A stretch of DNA of 19,301 nucleotides from Bacillota bacterium. Its GTDB lineage: Bacteria > Bacillota > Sulfobacillia > Sulfobacillales > Sulfobacillaceae. Made by a program: the position numbers and the translations under genes. The stretch spans positions 1-19,301 of the forward strand of contig JAMDDZ010000106.1 in the NCBI GenBank assembly GCA_023488565.1, in the 5' to 3' direction. The notes under the pieces are model-generated. The model saw only the letters and a list, made by a program, of their open reading frames with translations, was not told the DNA's origin and ran no database searches. Position 1 is the stretch's first letter; each line of letters starts with the position of its first letter. Positions 7,633 through 15,282 of this stretch are shown here, one piece after another.

Positions 7633-7672
7633 GCCCGTAGCCCCGGGGCAATCTTCTCCCTGGGCTACGGGC
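7633..7672. terminator. Bidirectional hairpin terminator between convergent genes
   Basis: GCCCGTAGCCC at 7633-7643 pairs perfectly with 7662-7672 around an 18-base loop. It lies 9 bases after the S53 remnant stop and 11 bases after the Spo0E stop on the other strand. The T-run is weak on both sides (TCTT on the plus strand), so efficiency is uncertain. Confidence 0.6.
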
Positions 7673-7682
7673 TCTTAAATAT

Positions 7683-7904
7683 CTAGCCAAAACTTACTTT
7701 GGGTGCTGAGGATTGCGGCATATCTTCGGTGGTGCAGGTAGAGCGGAGGTAAGCGGCAATGGCCCGATCCATGATACGAGAAGCCTCCAGTACGGCTGGA
7801 TGGCTTAAATCGGCGTAAGTGGCATAAGCCTCAAGCAAAGTGCGGCGACAACGTTCAATTTCCCGCACTAATTTTCTATTGGTATCGCGTGATCGAGCGT
7901 TCAT
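7683..7904 (-). CDS. Spo0E-family aspartyl-phosphate phosphatase
   Basis: A 73-residue protein of the usual size for the family. The pattern is two helices forming a hairpin. KLVREIERCRRTLLEAYA is followed by a short turn with the typical D/T-HP (DLSHPAVLEAS), then RIMDRAIAAYL. The family signature SQ-x-LD is here SRIMD, keeping the Ser and the catalytic Asp. Spo0E proteins remove the phosphate from phosphorylated Spo0A and so delay sporulation. AGAAGGGG stands 8 bases upstream of the ATG. The gene is monocistronic, closed by the hairpin at 7633-7672. Upstream are sequences like the Spo0A binding box, listed separately. Which Spo0A-type regulator it serves cannot be told from this window. Confidence 0.8.
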   Translation of the reverse strand: MNARSRDTNRKLVREIERCRRTLLEAYATYADLSHPAVLEASRIMDRAIAAYLRSTCTTEDMPQSSAPKVSFG

Positions 7905-7978
7905 GCCAAACCCCTTCTGTCAAAAATTTTCGGTGGAAATACCGTGCCTTACTTTAGTGGACAAGTTCGGGGTTTCCC

Positions 7979-8036
7979 TGTCGATTTCCTTCATGATTTG
8001 CGAAAATCGTTCGACATGGGCTGACCTACCTCGACA
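7979..8036. promoter_or_regulatory. Cluster of Spo0A-box-like sites upstream of the Spo0E-type gene
   Basis: The Spo0A box core is TGTCGAA. An exact copy lies on the minus strand at 8016-8010, with one-mismatch copies TGTCGAG at 8036-8030 (minus) and TGTCGAT at 7979-7985 (plus). They lie 75-132 bases upstream of the spo0E-type ATG. A 7-mer can occur by chance, so binding is inference. Confidence 0.35.
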
Positions 8037-8118
8037 GTTATATCAGAAGGGTACAAACTAAATTTTAGCGCGTATAGCATAGATATTACGATGACAATGA
8101 TGCGGCAGGTGTATCACG

Positions 8119-8880
8119 ATGAATTATACGTCACGAATAGAGGCGGAAACTTGTGAATTTTGGCCCGGGACAACGCCTTGGCAAGATCAATGGGGAAGCC
8201 TGGGCAGCTACCCCGGCCGGTACGGTTACGGGGGCTGCATTGAGCGGGTGCGGATTCCACGGGAAAACCTGATCGAGTGGTGGGATTGGGTGGAGGACCA
8301 CTATGTGGTGTGGCCGGCAGTAAAGGTCAGTCCGCGGGAAACCCAGGGACTTGCGGATTGGCTGGAAAGCAAAGGATACCAACGTGCCGAATCCCAAGAC
8401 CTTATGGTTCAGGATCGCCAATCGTCATGGCAAGACGGTTTTTCGCCACTAGTGGTAGAGCCTTCTACGTTGGCTCAGTTAAGCCAGGTATATCAATTGG
8501 ACAACCAGGTTTTTGCCGATCCGTTACCTACCATGGCTGAAATGGCCGAGCACTTAGTCCGCTTAAAATCGGGCCATCGACATCAATTTTGCCTTTTGGG
8601 TGAGGCAGGGGTTGCCATCACCGCCGGAGGGCTGACTGCGTTTTCTGGTTGGGGTCTGTTGTGGGGCGGAGAGACGCACCCGACCTATCGTGGGAGAGGT
8701 TTCTATCATGTAATGGTGCGGCATCGATTGTGGTTTGCCTATCTGCACAATTGTGATTTTGTTGCAGTTTATGCGACCAAGGAAACCTCACAACCCATTT
8801 TGGCAAACATGGGATTTTCGGTAGTGGAAACGGTCGATATTTTTCGGCCACCCGTTCATCGGCAGTACCCGAGAAAATAA
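8119..8880 (+). CDS. GNAT-family N-acetyltransferase
   Basis: An intact 253-residue protein. The ATG at 8119 has a modest ribosome binding site (CAGGTG, about 8 bases upstream). The N-terminal 110 residues are Trp-rich and not recognised. The C-terminal half is a GNAT fold. A central strand (HQFCLLGEAGVAITAGGLTA) leads into motif A, GGETHPTYRGRGFYHVMVRH, whose R-G-R-G-F loop binds the pyrophosphate of acetyl-CoA. Motif B then has NCDFVAVYATKETSQPILAN and MGFSVVETVDIFRPP. This matches acetyltransferases that modify amines of small molecules or proteins; the acceptor is unknown. It is a single gene between divergent and non-coding DNA. The next 190 bases hold nothing recognised. Confidence 0.8.
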   Translation: MNYTSRIEAETCEFWPGTTPWQDQWGSLGSYPGRYGYGGCIERVRIPRENLIEWWDWVEDHYVVWPAVKVSPRETQGLADWLESKGYQRAESQDLMVQDRQSSWQDGFSPLVVEPSTLAQLSQVYQLDNQVFADPLPTMAEMAEHLVRLKSGHRHQFCLLGEAGVAITAGGLTAFSGWGLLWGGETHPTYRGRGFYHVMVRHRLWFAYLHNCDFVAVYATKETSQPILANMGFSVVETVDIFRPPVHRQYPRK

Positions 8881-9071
8881 CAAAGCAATCTTCAAAGTGT
8901 CGGGCACGTATTTTTGGGCAAAGAGGTCGACAGATGTCGAATATTGCGATCAATATTGTGCACGGCAATGTAATTTAGTCTGATGATTGTTTATCAGCCA
9001 AGATCGATATTATGGCAGTATCAGACCAAGACTCGACCTTGAGTAGATGTTCATAGAGAAACGGTTCACCA

Positions 9072-9415
9072 TTGACCCTCCCCATGCGTAAACGCAGGGG
9101 ATTCTTGCGAGGAACGCACTCCGGTGCGCTTTACTCGCAAGGGGTGAGCCAAACACCCCTATCCAGTCGCCCGAAGGTCTCTGATTACTTGACGTGATGG
9201 TTCGCCGAATCCTGTTAACGTCTGGTCTTGACGACGCGAGACATTTTACGTCTCCCACGATTGCGAGAGACACCCGCCAACGGAGCCATTTGTCAAAGGA
9301 AGAACGCATGGTCAGTGTAGCACGCAAGGTATAGGTTGGGAACGACAAACCTTCGCCTGACGGCGAGCGCCTTATATCCCCATCGCTAAAGCAAGGGGTT
9401 TTACGGCGCGCTGGA
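9072..9415 (-). mobile_element. Short non-autonomous IS200/IS605-type element (MITE-like)
   Basis: Two matching imperfect hairpins in the same orientation bound about 340 bases. One is at 9080-9100 (CCCC-A-TGCG-TAAA-CGCA-GGGG), the other at 9378-9398 (CCCC-A-TCGC-TAAA-GCAA-GGGG). A single bulged base and a 4-base loop at both ends are the hallmark of IS200/IS605 ends recognised by the Y1 transposase. Read on the minus strand, the right hairpin is followed by GGGTCAA, a typical right-end sequence. The interior has no intact gene. A short open segment ending SRVVKTRR (about 9240-9215) could be a leftover tnpB tail, and the segment next to the right end is where a TnpB guide RNA would lie. No Y1 transposase is in the window. 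The outer borders are estimates. Confidence 0.55.
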
Positions 9416-9686
9416 TAATGGCTAAGTCACTGTCATGCACGTCGATGCCCGGCGGAACAGTGCCAGCCAGTGTAGCCTGGTATTCCTGCAAGTCCCGTAT
9501 TAGACCCTTAGTACCACAACGCAAGTAAGCAATGTCTTTGAAATGCACGGTGTCCGCACCTTTAGCTCCATGATGGAGCAGCTTATACGGTGTCCTTGCG
9601 GGGATACCAAGCGTCTCGAAACCAGCCTATTTCTCGGATTGTAAACAGTGCACCATGGCCGGGTGAAACCATACGATCTGGTCCAT
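9372..9686 (-). pseudogene. Unidentified gene remnant interrupted by a stop, overlapping the IS605-type left end
   Basis: From an ATG at 9686 the frame reads MDQIVWFHPAMVHCLQSEK, meets a TAG, then continues without a stop for about 80 codons: GFETLGIPARTPYKLLHHGA, TVHFKDIAYLRCGTKGLIRD and VPPGIDVHDSDLAIIQ. It then enters the hairpin of the IS605-type element and ends at 9372. The composition is protein-like, and the LGIPARTPYKLL stretch could be an HTH. I do not recognise the family. The coding signal is moderate only. Confidence 0.35.
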
Positions 9687-9992
9687 GAAAATTGCCACAA
9701 GGACTGCTTTGCCACCTAATGGAACGCATTGATTTCGTGGCACTGCTAGTGGTCTGGGCGTTCTTGGGTACAAGTCGCGTACCGCGGCTATCTTATGGCA
9801 AACGGATGACTTTGCCTTTAATGAATGTGCCGCTTCTACGAGCTATTTTTCTTCTTTTATGTATGGCCTCATTCTTGCGGGGGCCACTGAGGAAGGAATT
9901 TGATTAAGCTCTGACGTTTTGGCGGTCGATTTCGAATCGCCTATTCCATGGTACACTCTAATCAGAACATGCGATTAGGAGGCGGTGGGATA
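9687..9992. other. Region upstream of the fliN-like gene without a clear gene
   Basis: A hydrophobic plus-strand frame at 9692-9907 has no ribosome binding site or family resemblance and is not called. The imperfect palindrome GGCGGTCGATTTCGAATCGCC at about 9920-9940 lies just before the fliN-like gene and could be regulatory. The rest shows nothing. Confidence 0.4.
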
Positions 9993-10409
9993 GTGGCAGA
10001 ACAAAATACCGGACCGTTATCACAAGAGGAGATCGATGCTTTGCTGGCTGGGATGTCTCCCGGTGTCTCGGGAGAATTGGAAGACGGCAGCATGGCCACC
10101 AAGGATTCAGCGGCCACTGGCGAATTAATGGAGCAATTAAGCTCTCCTGTCCATGAGCCAGTGCCGATCACCGATCCGCGTCTTCGGCGAGTAGCAGACT
10201 TGCCGGTTAATATGACCGTGAGTTTGGGAGAAACCGTGCTATCGTTGGAAACGGTGCTGCAATTAGGGATTGGCAGCCGCATCGTGTTTGACAAGAAGTG
10301 GCACGATCATGCGACGATTAAACTGAACGGACTTCCCATTGGCAACGGGCGCATTGTGTTGGTGGCAAATACTTTTGGCGTCGAGGTCACTGCCTGGGGG
10401 AATTCCTGA
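9993..10409 (+). CDS. fliN: FliN/FliM-type flagellar motor switch protein
   Basis: 138 residues from a GTG start chosen because AGGAGG at 9977-9982 stands 10 bases upstream; two earlier in-frame ATGs lack a ribosome binding site. The N-terminus contains GPLSQEEIDALLAGM, the conserved segment at the start of FliM and FliN/FliY-type switch proteins. A charged, variable linker follows (about 25-65). Residues about 70-138 are the SpoA/FliN C-terminal domain: VTVSLGE-like strand, VLQLGIGSRIVFDK, and a final LNGLPIGNGRIVLVANTFGV. This domain forms the cytoplasmic C-ring, which sets rotation direction and engages flagellar export. It is short like FliN, not long like FliM. It stands alone, away from any other flagellar gene in the window, and is convergent with the MMPL gene 28 bases downstream. 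Confidence 0.8.
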   Translation: MAEQNTGPLSQEEIDALLAGMSPGVSGELEDGSMATKDSAATGELMEQLSSPVHEPVPITDPRLRRVADLPVNMTVSLGETVLSLETVLQLGIGSRIVFDKKWHDHATIKLNGLPIGNGRIVLVANTFGVEVTAWGNS

Positions 10410-10437
10410 CCCGGAATCGGCAATGCCTGTCCTGTAA

Positions 10438-12561
10438 TTACTTTGTCGATGCTTTTGCCGGATTCGGAATCATTCGTGGCCAAAAAGCGAATCGATCTAA
10501 TATCGCCACCGACGCTGGCACCATAAACGTGCGAACAACCCAGGTATCTAATAAAATGGCTGCGGTCATTCCGATGGCAAGAGTTTTCATGATTTCCAGG
10601 GGACTGACAAACAATGCGACGAATACCGCTACCATAATCATCCCTGCTCCGGTGATCATGCCTCCCGTAACTTCCACGCCTTTTTGGCACGCCTCGACAA
10701 TGCTGTGGACATTGGATCGTGCCAGTTCTTGAATGCGATGGAGCAATATCACTTCGTAGTCCATTGAAAGTCCAAATAACAAGACAAAAATCAACGGCGT
10801 AATGGCACTTTCCGGTTGCAGTGGCGGCAGCCCCAAATGGCCAGTTTGCACCGTTTCGACCAGCACCCCGGCGGTGGCCAGTGCCACAATGCCATCGAAC
10901 ACCACACCTAAGAGGGATTGGAATACGGAACCGGTAGCAAATAGCAAAACCGTGAACGCTACCAGTGCCACTGTTCCGATAATCCAAGGCAGTCGGCGGG
11001 CGGTGAGATGATTAAAACTGGCGAGCAAGGGAACCAAACCGCCTACGCCCCACTGAGTGCCGTAAGGGACCCACGCAGGCATATCCTGTTTAATAGTTTG
11101 CACCAAGTGCTCCGTGCGGCTTGCATCCGGACCACTGCGCGAGACAACATAAAGCACAACTAAGTGGGAATGTTTGGCTGAGATGAAGCCGGCTAACAAG
11201 GGTTTGAGCTTTGCTGGTGTGAGTATGGGGTTCTTAATGAGGGTGACTAATTGGGCGGGAGCCAGGCCTAATAGTGACGGCGAAGCAACACTTGCCACAT
11301 CAGTCAAGCCCCTTAAGTGCTGAGTTACTACGGCGACGTTTTGCCACGTTGCCCTTTGGGTCGTGGTACTACGATATTGCAACACAATATTTAACGGTGC
11401 TAAGGATCCTTTGCCATCCACGTTTTGTTGAATGGCGACTGATTCGCGAAGCGGGTCGGTAGTGGGCAGCATAACCGCCAGGTTGGCTGGTGTCGACATT
11501 TGAAGGCGCATTCCAAAATATCCGGGCACTAACAATACCACCAACCCTAGTACTATCGCAGGATAGGGATGGTGGCTAACAAAAGAGGAAACCCGTGACC
11601 AACCCCGGCGCATGTGCCGAAAGGATATGCGGCCCCACTCCACCCGATGCCCCATAAGGGTCAAGATAGCTGGCAGTAGTGTGTGCGTTGCAAGCAGATC
11701 AGCCAACACAGCGACAGCTCCTCCGACCGCAAGCCCCCGCCAATAGTCGTTGCCACCAAACACTAACGTGAGTACCGCTAAACTGACGGCAAGGCCAGAA
11801 AATGCCACTGAACGACCGGCCCGTGCCATGCTGGTGGTAACTGCTTGGGCTACGGTTTCTCCACGGCCTAGTTCTTGACGAAATCGACTACTGATAAAAA
11901 GGGCGTAATCCACCCCTACGCCGAGCGCCAAAAAGCTCACGATGTCGGTCAGATAGATGGAAAGGGTCATCGAATGCTCAAGCAAATCAACAATTCCTAA
12001 GGATAATATGGATCCAGCCAGAGCGACTATCAGAGGCAACGCGGCGGCAGCCACCGATCCAAATACCGTAAGCAAAAGGATCACCAGCAAAGGAAATGCG
12101 ACCAGACTGCTCTTGCCCAACGTAGTCTTGGTGTCGCTAATGACACGGTTGGCCACCTGCAATTGACTGGCTGGTTTCACTTGCCCGCCTCTGGCCCGGA
12201 GTTGTCCGAGGAATCTCAAGTCGGAAGATGGGGTCGTGGACTGCTGAGCAGCAGGAATTAGCACGACGAATTGTTTTGCGGACAATCGGTGCAGCCAACT
12301 TTGAGGGATATGATTTTGAGCTGCCAAAGCGGTGGCTCTGGACCAACTCAAACCCGTGACCAGTTGTGGTGGTTGTTGTGATATACCGACAACATGGTTG
12401 GCCTGGTTGTCAGCCCATACTACGCGACTCCTAGGATTGTCAAACCCGTATGAGGATAGTCCATGGGTAACATGGATGGCAAAGGGGAGAAATATTGCGA
12501 TAATCACCAGCCATCCTGCCAAAAAAATTTTTGGATACTTTAACATACGGGCGGTGAGCAT
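10438..12561 (-). CDS. MMPL-family (RND superfamily) membrane transporter
   Basis: 707 residues from the ATG at 12561, chosen because GAGGAGG lies 9 bases upstream; an in-frame ATG at 12615 has no such site. It has the RND/MMPL plan. One membrane helix (FLAGWLVIIAIFLPFAI) is followed by a large outer loop, then a five-helix block containing LGVGVDYALFISSRFRQEL. A seventh helix (YPAIVLGLVVLLVPGYFGM) precedes a second outer loop and a final five-helix block with VLLFGLSMDYEVILLHRIQE. The Asp-Tyr pairs in both halves are the proton-relay signature of MMPL proteins. The length fits single-polypeptide MMPL exporters of Gram-positive bacteria, which move lipids or lipophilic compounds using the proton gradient. 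Substrate unknown. No regulator gene is adjacent. Confidence 0.9.
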   Translation of the reverse strand: MLTARMLKYPKIFLAGWLVIIAIFLPFAIHVTHGLSSYGFDNPRSRVVWADNQANHVVGISQQPPQLVTGLSWSRATALAAQNHIPQSWLHRLSAKQFVVLIPAAQQSTTPSSDLRFLGQLRARGGQVKPASQLQVANRVISDTKTTLGKSSLVAFPLLVILLLTVFGSVAAAALPLIVALAGSILSLGIVDLLEHSMTLSIYLTDIVSFLALGVGVDYALFISSRFRQELGRGETVAQAVTTSMARAGRSVAFSGLAVSLAVLTLVFGGNDYWRGLAVGGAVAVLADLLATHTLLPAILTLMGHRVEWGRISFRHMRRGWSRVSSFVSHHPYPAIVLGLVVLLVPGYFGMRLQMSTPANLAVMLPTTDPLRESVAIQQNVDGKGSLAPLNIVLQYRSTTTQRATWQNVAVVTQHLRGLTDVASVASPSLLGLAPAQLVTLIKNPILTPAKLKPLLAGFISAKHSHLVVLYVVSRSGPDASRTEHLVQTIKQDMPAWVPYGTQWGVGGLVPLLASFNHLTARRLPWIIGTVALVAFTVLLFATGSVFQSLLGVVFDGIVALATAGVLVETVQTGHLGLPPLQPESAITPLIFVLLFGLSMDYEVILLHRIQELARSNVHSIVEACQKGVEVTGGMITGAGMIMVAVFVALFVSPLEIMKTLAIGMTAAILLDTWVVRTFMVPASVAILDRFAFWPRMIPNPAKASTK

Positions 12562-12968
12562 TGTCCGTTGCCTCCTCAATGATATATAGTCTAACGCTAA
12601 AACCATCACGGACAAAACATCGGAGAAGTATTGGCATCACGTGTCTCTGGGAAGATGCACTATAATTTGAACGTAATTCCATCGCCATTCCCCTTCCCGG
12701 GCGAAACCGGGAGGGGTCAAAAGCGGGCGGCGGCCTCTTGCCGCCCTGTGGGGTTTTTCTTTCGTTCTTTGAGTCGCGACATAGTGTTTGACCACGCATC
12801 CGATGCTAAGTCGGCAAAAACATCGTCAGATTGCAACGCAAGGTCCTAGAGTGACTAACTTAAGCATTTTAGCTACCCTGTTGTTAGGCACTACAACATT
12901 TGCAACTTGCTTGAGTTAACTGATTTGCCATACACTATTGTCACCAAGATTGCTGGGGGGAGTACGCC
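12562..12968. other. Intergenic region between divergent genes
   Basis: About 400 bases without a gene. It should hold the promoters of the MMPL gene (leftward) and the 215-aa gene (rightward). A TATAAT at 12661-12666 (plus) is a clear -10-like hexamer without a good -35. The strongly structured segment at 12690-12758 is listed separately. The last 150 bases are AT-rich and show nothing definite. Confidence 0.5.
12690..12758 (+). ncRNA. Candidate structured RNA: two stable hairpins then a T-run
   Basis: Hairpin 1 pairs CCCC (12690-12693) and CCCGG (12696-12700) with CCGGG (12707-12711) and GGGG (12713-12716) around GCGAAA. Hairpin 2 pairs GGGCGGC (12725-12731) with GCCGCCC (12740-12746). TTTTT follows at 12754-12758. 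With TATAAT 25 bases upstream this could be a short RNA ending at a terminator, or a leader of the 215-aa gene. I match it to no known riboswitch or RNA family. Confidence 0.3.
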
Positions 12969-13616
12969 TTGGAGACGGAGGACCTTTGGGATATTCTCAT
13001 TGCGGCTGATAACCGGAAACAGTATGAAAAGGATAATCTTGTCGACTGGGACCAAGTCTGGATGACGTGGCGATTATGGTGCCTGCCGTTGGAAGACCAC
13101 TTAGGATTCATTGTATGTGGCGATACCGCCTATGGGTTGTTACTAGAGGACGCCAATGGTCCACAAACAAGGGAAATGCCTGCAAAGTTTTCCGATCTTT
13201 TGGATCAAGTATGGCACTATAGTGATCAACCGTGGTTGCTTAAATGGGTACGCCATGGCTCCAAGGTTACGGTTGAATCGGGGGACTACGTTCGGACTAT
13301 TAGTGGCGACTGGGGCCTCGTTATCGCTCCCGCATTGGTTAGTTATCTAGCTGACGCTTGGGAAAGACACCGAGTGGTCCCCAAGTCGCATTCCCCATTT
13401 GACCGCGGATGGGCCCAGATGACTCCAGGTGCCCGGGTGGCTCTAATTCTTGATACCGCGTGGATCGCTCCCGGTCTGCTCTCTTTTGGGGTCTCGGCTC
13501 ACGCTGCTCCTCTTTTGGTACTGATGGTGGTGGTATCCATGGTCGAGGGAGCGTGGAGTACAGCACTGTTAACGCTCGGGCCTCGCCGCCGATGGTGGCG
13601 TTGGGAGAAGGGATAA
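12969..13616 (+). CDS. Unrecognised 215-aa protein with two C-terminal membrane segments
   Basis: The start is a TTG with the strong site GGGGGGAG about 7 bases upstream; no ATG offers a comparable start. Residues 1-140 are soluble, acidic and Trp-rich (LWDILIAADNRKQYEKDNLV, VDWDQVWMTWRLWCLPLEDH). Residues about 155-175 and 180-202 are hydrophobic (VALILDTAWIAPGLLSFGV, LLVLMVVVSMVEGAWSTALL). The end is strongly basic (GPRRRWWRWEKG), consistent with a cytoplasmic tail. No family is recognised. It stands alone, followed at once by an IS66 transposase tail. Confidence 0.65.
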   Translation: METEDLWDILIAADNRKQYEKDNLVDWDQVWMTWRLWCLPLEDHLGFIVCGDTAYGLLLEDANGPQTREMPAKFSDLLDQVWHYSDQPWLLKWVRHGSKVTVESGDYVRTISGDWGLVIAPALVSYLADAWERHRVVPKSHSPFDRGWAQMTPGARVALILDTAWIAPGLLSFGVSAHAAPLLVLMVVVSMVEGAWSTALLTLGPRRRWWRWEKG

Positions 13617-13682
13617 AGTCAGGATGCGTGTGTCCTGTGTGCCCTCGTTGCTCGGCGAGCCAATAGCGGAGCCAGGACGTCG

Positions 13683-13949
13683 GCGGCCGCCCAAAGCTTT
13701 ACCCGTAATTTGTTGAAACGTCTCGACGCGAAGCCCTGCTTTGTCGGGGACCTCGCGGTGCCGTTCGATAACAACGTGGCGGAGGGAGATTTCCGGCGGG
13801 TCAAGGTGAAGGAAAAGGTTTCCGGCACATTCCGCACTGGATTCGCCATCATTCGTGGATATTTATCGACACCACGCAAACCAGGTCAATCCATGCTCGC
13901 CATATTGCGATCCGTGATTGAGGGAAAGTCCTGGCAACCCCTGACGTAA
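13683..13949 (+). pseudogene. IS66-family transposase, C-terminal remnant
   Basis: The translation ends in the IS66 TnpC C-terminal pattern: QSFTRNLLKRLDA, then AVPFDNNVAEGDFRRVKVKE, KVSGTFRTGFAIIRGYLST and RKPGQSMLAILRSVIEGKSW. The family reads VPFDNNxAERDLRMxKVxQK, with the Glu of that motif (here VAEGD) as the last acidic catalytic residue. The whole N-terminal part, including the first Asp residues, is missing, and the FRT-to-FAIIRGY join has lost several residues. This is a dead fragment. No partner ORFs or element ends were found; 13950-14130 holds nothing recognised. Confidence 0.75.
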
Positions 13950-14131
13950 TCGGTTTCCGAACTATATGACAAGATGACGGAGATGGGCTCGCAGCCATCA
14001 TGCTTTAAACCAGAATTCCGTTAAAGGGCTGAATCGCCTTCTCTAGGGGATACCTGAATAGTTACCTATTCCCAGCACTGCAGGCCAGACACAGCGCTCA
14101 ATTTTGGTGGAGACTGTTAAGGTGGACCGTT

Positions 14132-14145
14132 TACCGTATACGGTA
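14132..14145. repeat. Perfect 14-bp palindrome TACCGTATACGGTA
   Basis: A fully self-complementary site about 60 bases beyond the end of the HEPN-like remnant. The 17 bases at 14129-14145 (GTTTACCGTATACGGTA) are identical to the inverted repeat at 15283-15317 once a 7-base insert is removed from the latter. It may be a dimeric repressor operator or a recombination site. Confidence 0.6.
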
Positions 14146-14205
14146 CACCCACCAAGAAGATTTGCGGCTATGCTCTCGCATGGGCCGCCACTATACGATG
14201 TGTGT

Positions 14206-14540
14206 CTACACGTGTTTGAGATGGTTTTTGGCGTCTGTGAGATCAAAGATCCAGATCCGCAGGGATCCATCCGTCATACCGGGCTTGTCTTGAGAAATGT
14301 TCCAATTGCAAATAGGCGCGAATAGCCGTCTTGTCGGATGATCATACTGGGCGCAGCCGCTTTCTGCGCGTTTGATGGTGGAAGGATGGGGGAAGGTATT
14401 TTTTGCTGGAGTTGTTCTTCAATCCAGTGCACTCCCGCATAAAATAACAGGGTGATATGCCGCTGACGGCTGGCATCCCCTAATTTAGGGTCTCAGTGGA
14501 GGGCTTCTAAGTGCTGGGCTGGCTGATCATTGGCTGTCAC
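14206..14540 (-). pseudogene. HEPN-like protein, stop- and frameshift-containing
   Basis: A GTG start at 14540 overlaps the end of the preceding nucleotidyltransferase-like remnant. The frame reads TANDQPAQHLEALH, a TGA, then DPKLGDASRQRHITLLFYAG and VHWIEEQLQQ. In other frames it continues AYLQLEHFSRQARYDGWIPA and finally DLTDAKNHLKHV to a stop at 14206. The aromatic-helix pattern (R-H-I-x-L-L-F-Y-A-G-V-H) and the Q-A-R-Y-D-G segment resemble HEPN-type helical proteins, which act as RNases or toxins paired with nucleotidyltransferases. The catalytic R-x4-6-H motif is not clearly visible, so the family call is tentative. At least one stop and two indels make it non-functional. Confidence 0.4.
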
Positions 14541-14830
14541 TTGATCTGATTGGGCTTCCTACCACCATCCGGAGGTCCACTTTCTCTGCGGTAGCTGGGA
14601 CCGTGTGGTGCGAGTCCGTGAAATGGATGGTTAGTAAAAAGTCGGGATCTGCGTCAATTTGGGCATCAAAGGCGGCTTCTTCCTGCGGTCGGCTGAGGTC
14701 ATGCAAGACGACCCATACGTGCAGGTCCGTGTCGACCATCATCCCGCAGACGCTGTCTGGGCGTCTAGAGACGCGAACCTGTCAGCAAACCGATACAGAG
14801 GGCTAAATGCGCTTCTGTGTCTGGACGCAT
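14527..14830 (-). pseudogene. Minimal nucleotidyltransferase-like (MNT) protein, frameshifted
   Basis: The ATG at 14830 has a good site, AGGGGAAG. It reads MRPDTEAHLALCIGLLTGSR, then must change frame to continue as GMMVDTDLHVWVVLHDLSRP, EEAAFDAQIDADPDFLLTIH and FTDSHHTVPATAEKVDL, ending at 14527. GSR followed by D-T-D-L-H-V-W-V resembles the GSxxRG...SDxDLxV signature of minimal nucleotidyltransferases, whose Asp pair binds metal. Some of these act as antitoxins that AMPylate an HEPN toxin. The neighbour overlapping its end is HEPN-like, which supports the call. About 15 residues between GSR and DTD are scrambled by the frame change. Confidence 0.45.
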
Positions 14831-14865
14831 GACGCTGCTTCCCCTTTCAAAGGGTATCTCCTTTA

Positions 14866-15173
14866 TCATACCCAAAACTCCTCTCGATGTTGACCAACGG
14901 CACGCACTATGACTGCGGGGGCGTTTGACACGGCAGTCGCCCTGGGCGAGTCTCGGATAACTCGCGGAGCTCGTTGTCTGCCCATATCATCCAACTGCGC
15001 CGTTTGGTTCAGGGCACCGATCTCGGGTAGCTGGCGCAACTGATTCAATGCGCGAGTACTGATAAACTGGCGTGTTCCGTTTTTCTTGAGCGCCATATGG
15101 TGCGTTGTGCCAGGGCTTCTACGATCCCGGGAGAAACGACGCTCAACCGTTTAGCCGCGTCCTCTATAGGCAT
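14866..15173 (-). pseudogene. Excisionase-type HTH protein, frameshifted, head of the MNT/HEPN-like module
   Basis: From the ATG at 15173 the frame reads MPIEDAAKRLSVVSPGIVEA, then LAQRT. Near 15096 it must shift to continue ALKKNGTRQFISTRALNQLR, QLPEIGALNQTAQLDDMG and on to a stop at 14866. The first part is an excisionase/MerR helix-turn-helix (A-A-K-R-L-S-V). The K-K-N-G-T-R-Q-F-I segment is the wing that follows it in intact relatives. No ribosome binding site precedes the start; the start codon lies inside the inverted repeat at 15171-15197. Only 35 bases separate it from the nucleotidyltransferase-like remnant, so the three remnants once formed an operon. Confidence 0.55.
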
Positions 15174-15197
15174 GTGTTTAGCGTAGCTAGACACATG
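15171..15197. repeat. Near-perfect 12-bp inverted repeat over the HTH start codon
   Basis: CATGTGTTTAGC at 15171-15182 pairs with GCTAGACACATG at 15186-15197 with one T-G mismatch and a 3-base loop. In RNA it would bury the start codon of the HTH remnant; as DNA it could be an operator. Confidence 0.55.
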
Positions 15198-15282
15198 CGC
15201 AGATCATCCCTCTCTACTTATCTTGTGGCGTATCATAGCCGAATTTGTCAAGCGGGAGGCTCCGCCGGCCTGATAAGCGGTG

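Noticed and set aside
10412..10466. Possible terminator hairpin between the fliN-like and MMPL genes
   Set aside because: The arms CCGGAATCGGCAA and TTGCCGGATTCGG pair only with two bulges around a 30-base loop, and the right arm is inside the MMPL coding sequence.
10307..10987. Minus-strand frame of about 226 codons overlapping the MMPL and fliN-like genes
   Set aside because: It lies in another frame of the MMPL gene and crosses into fliN antisense; composition is unlike a protein (many Arg, His, Cys).
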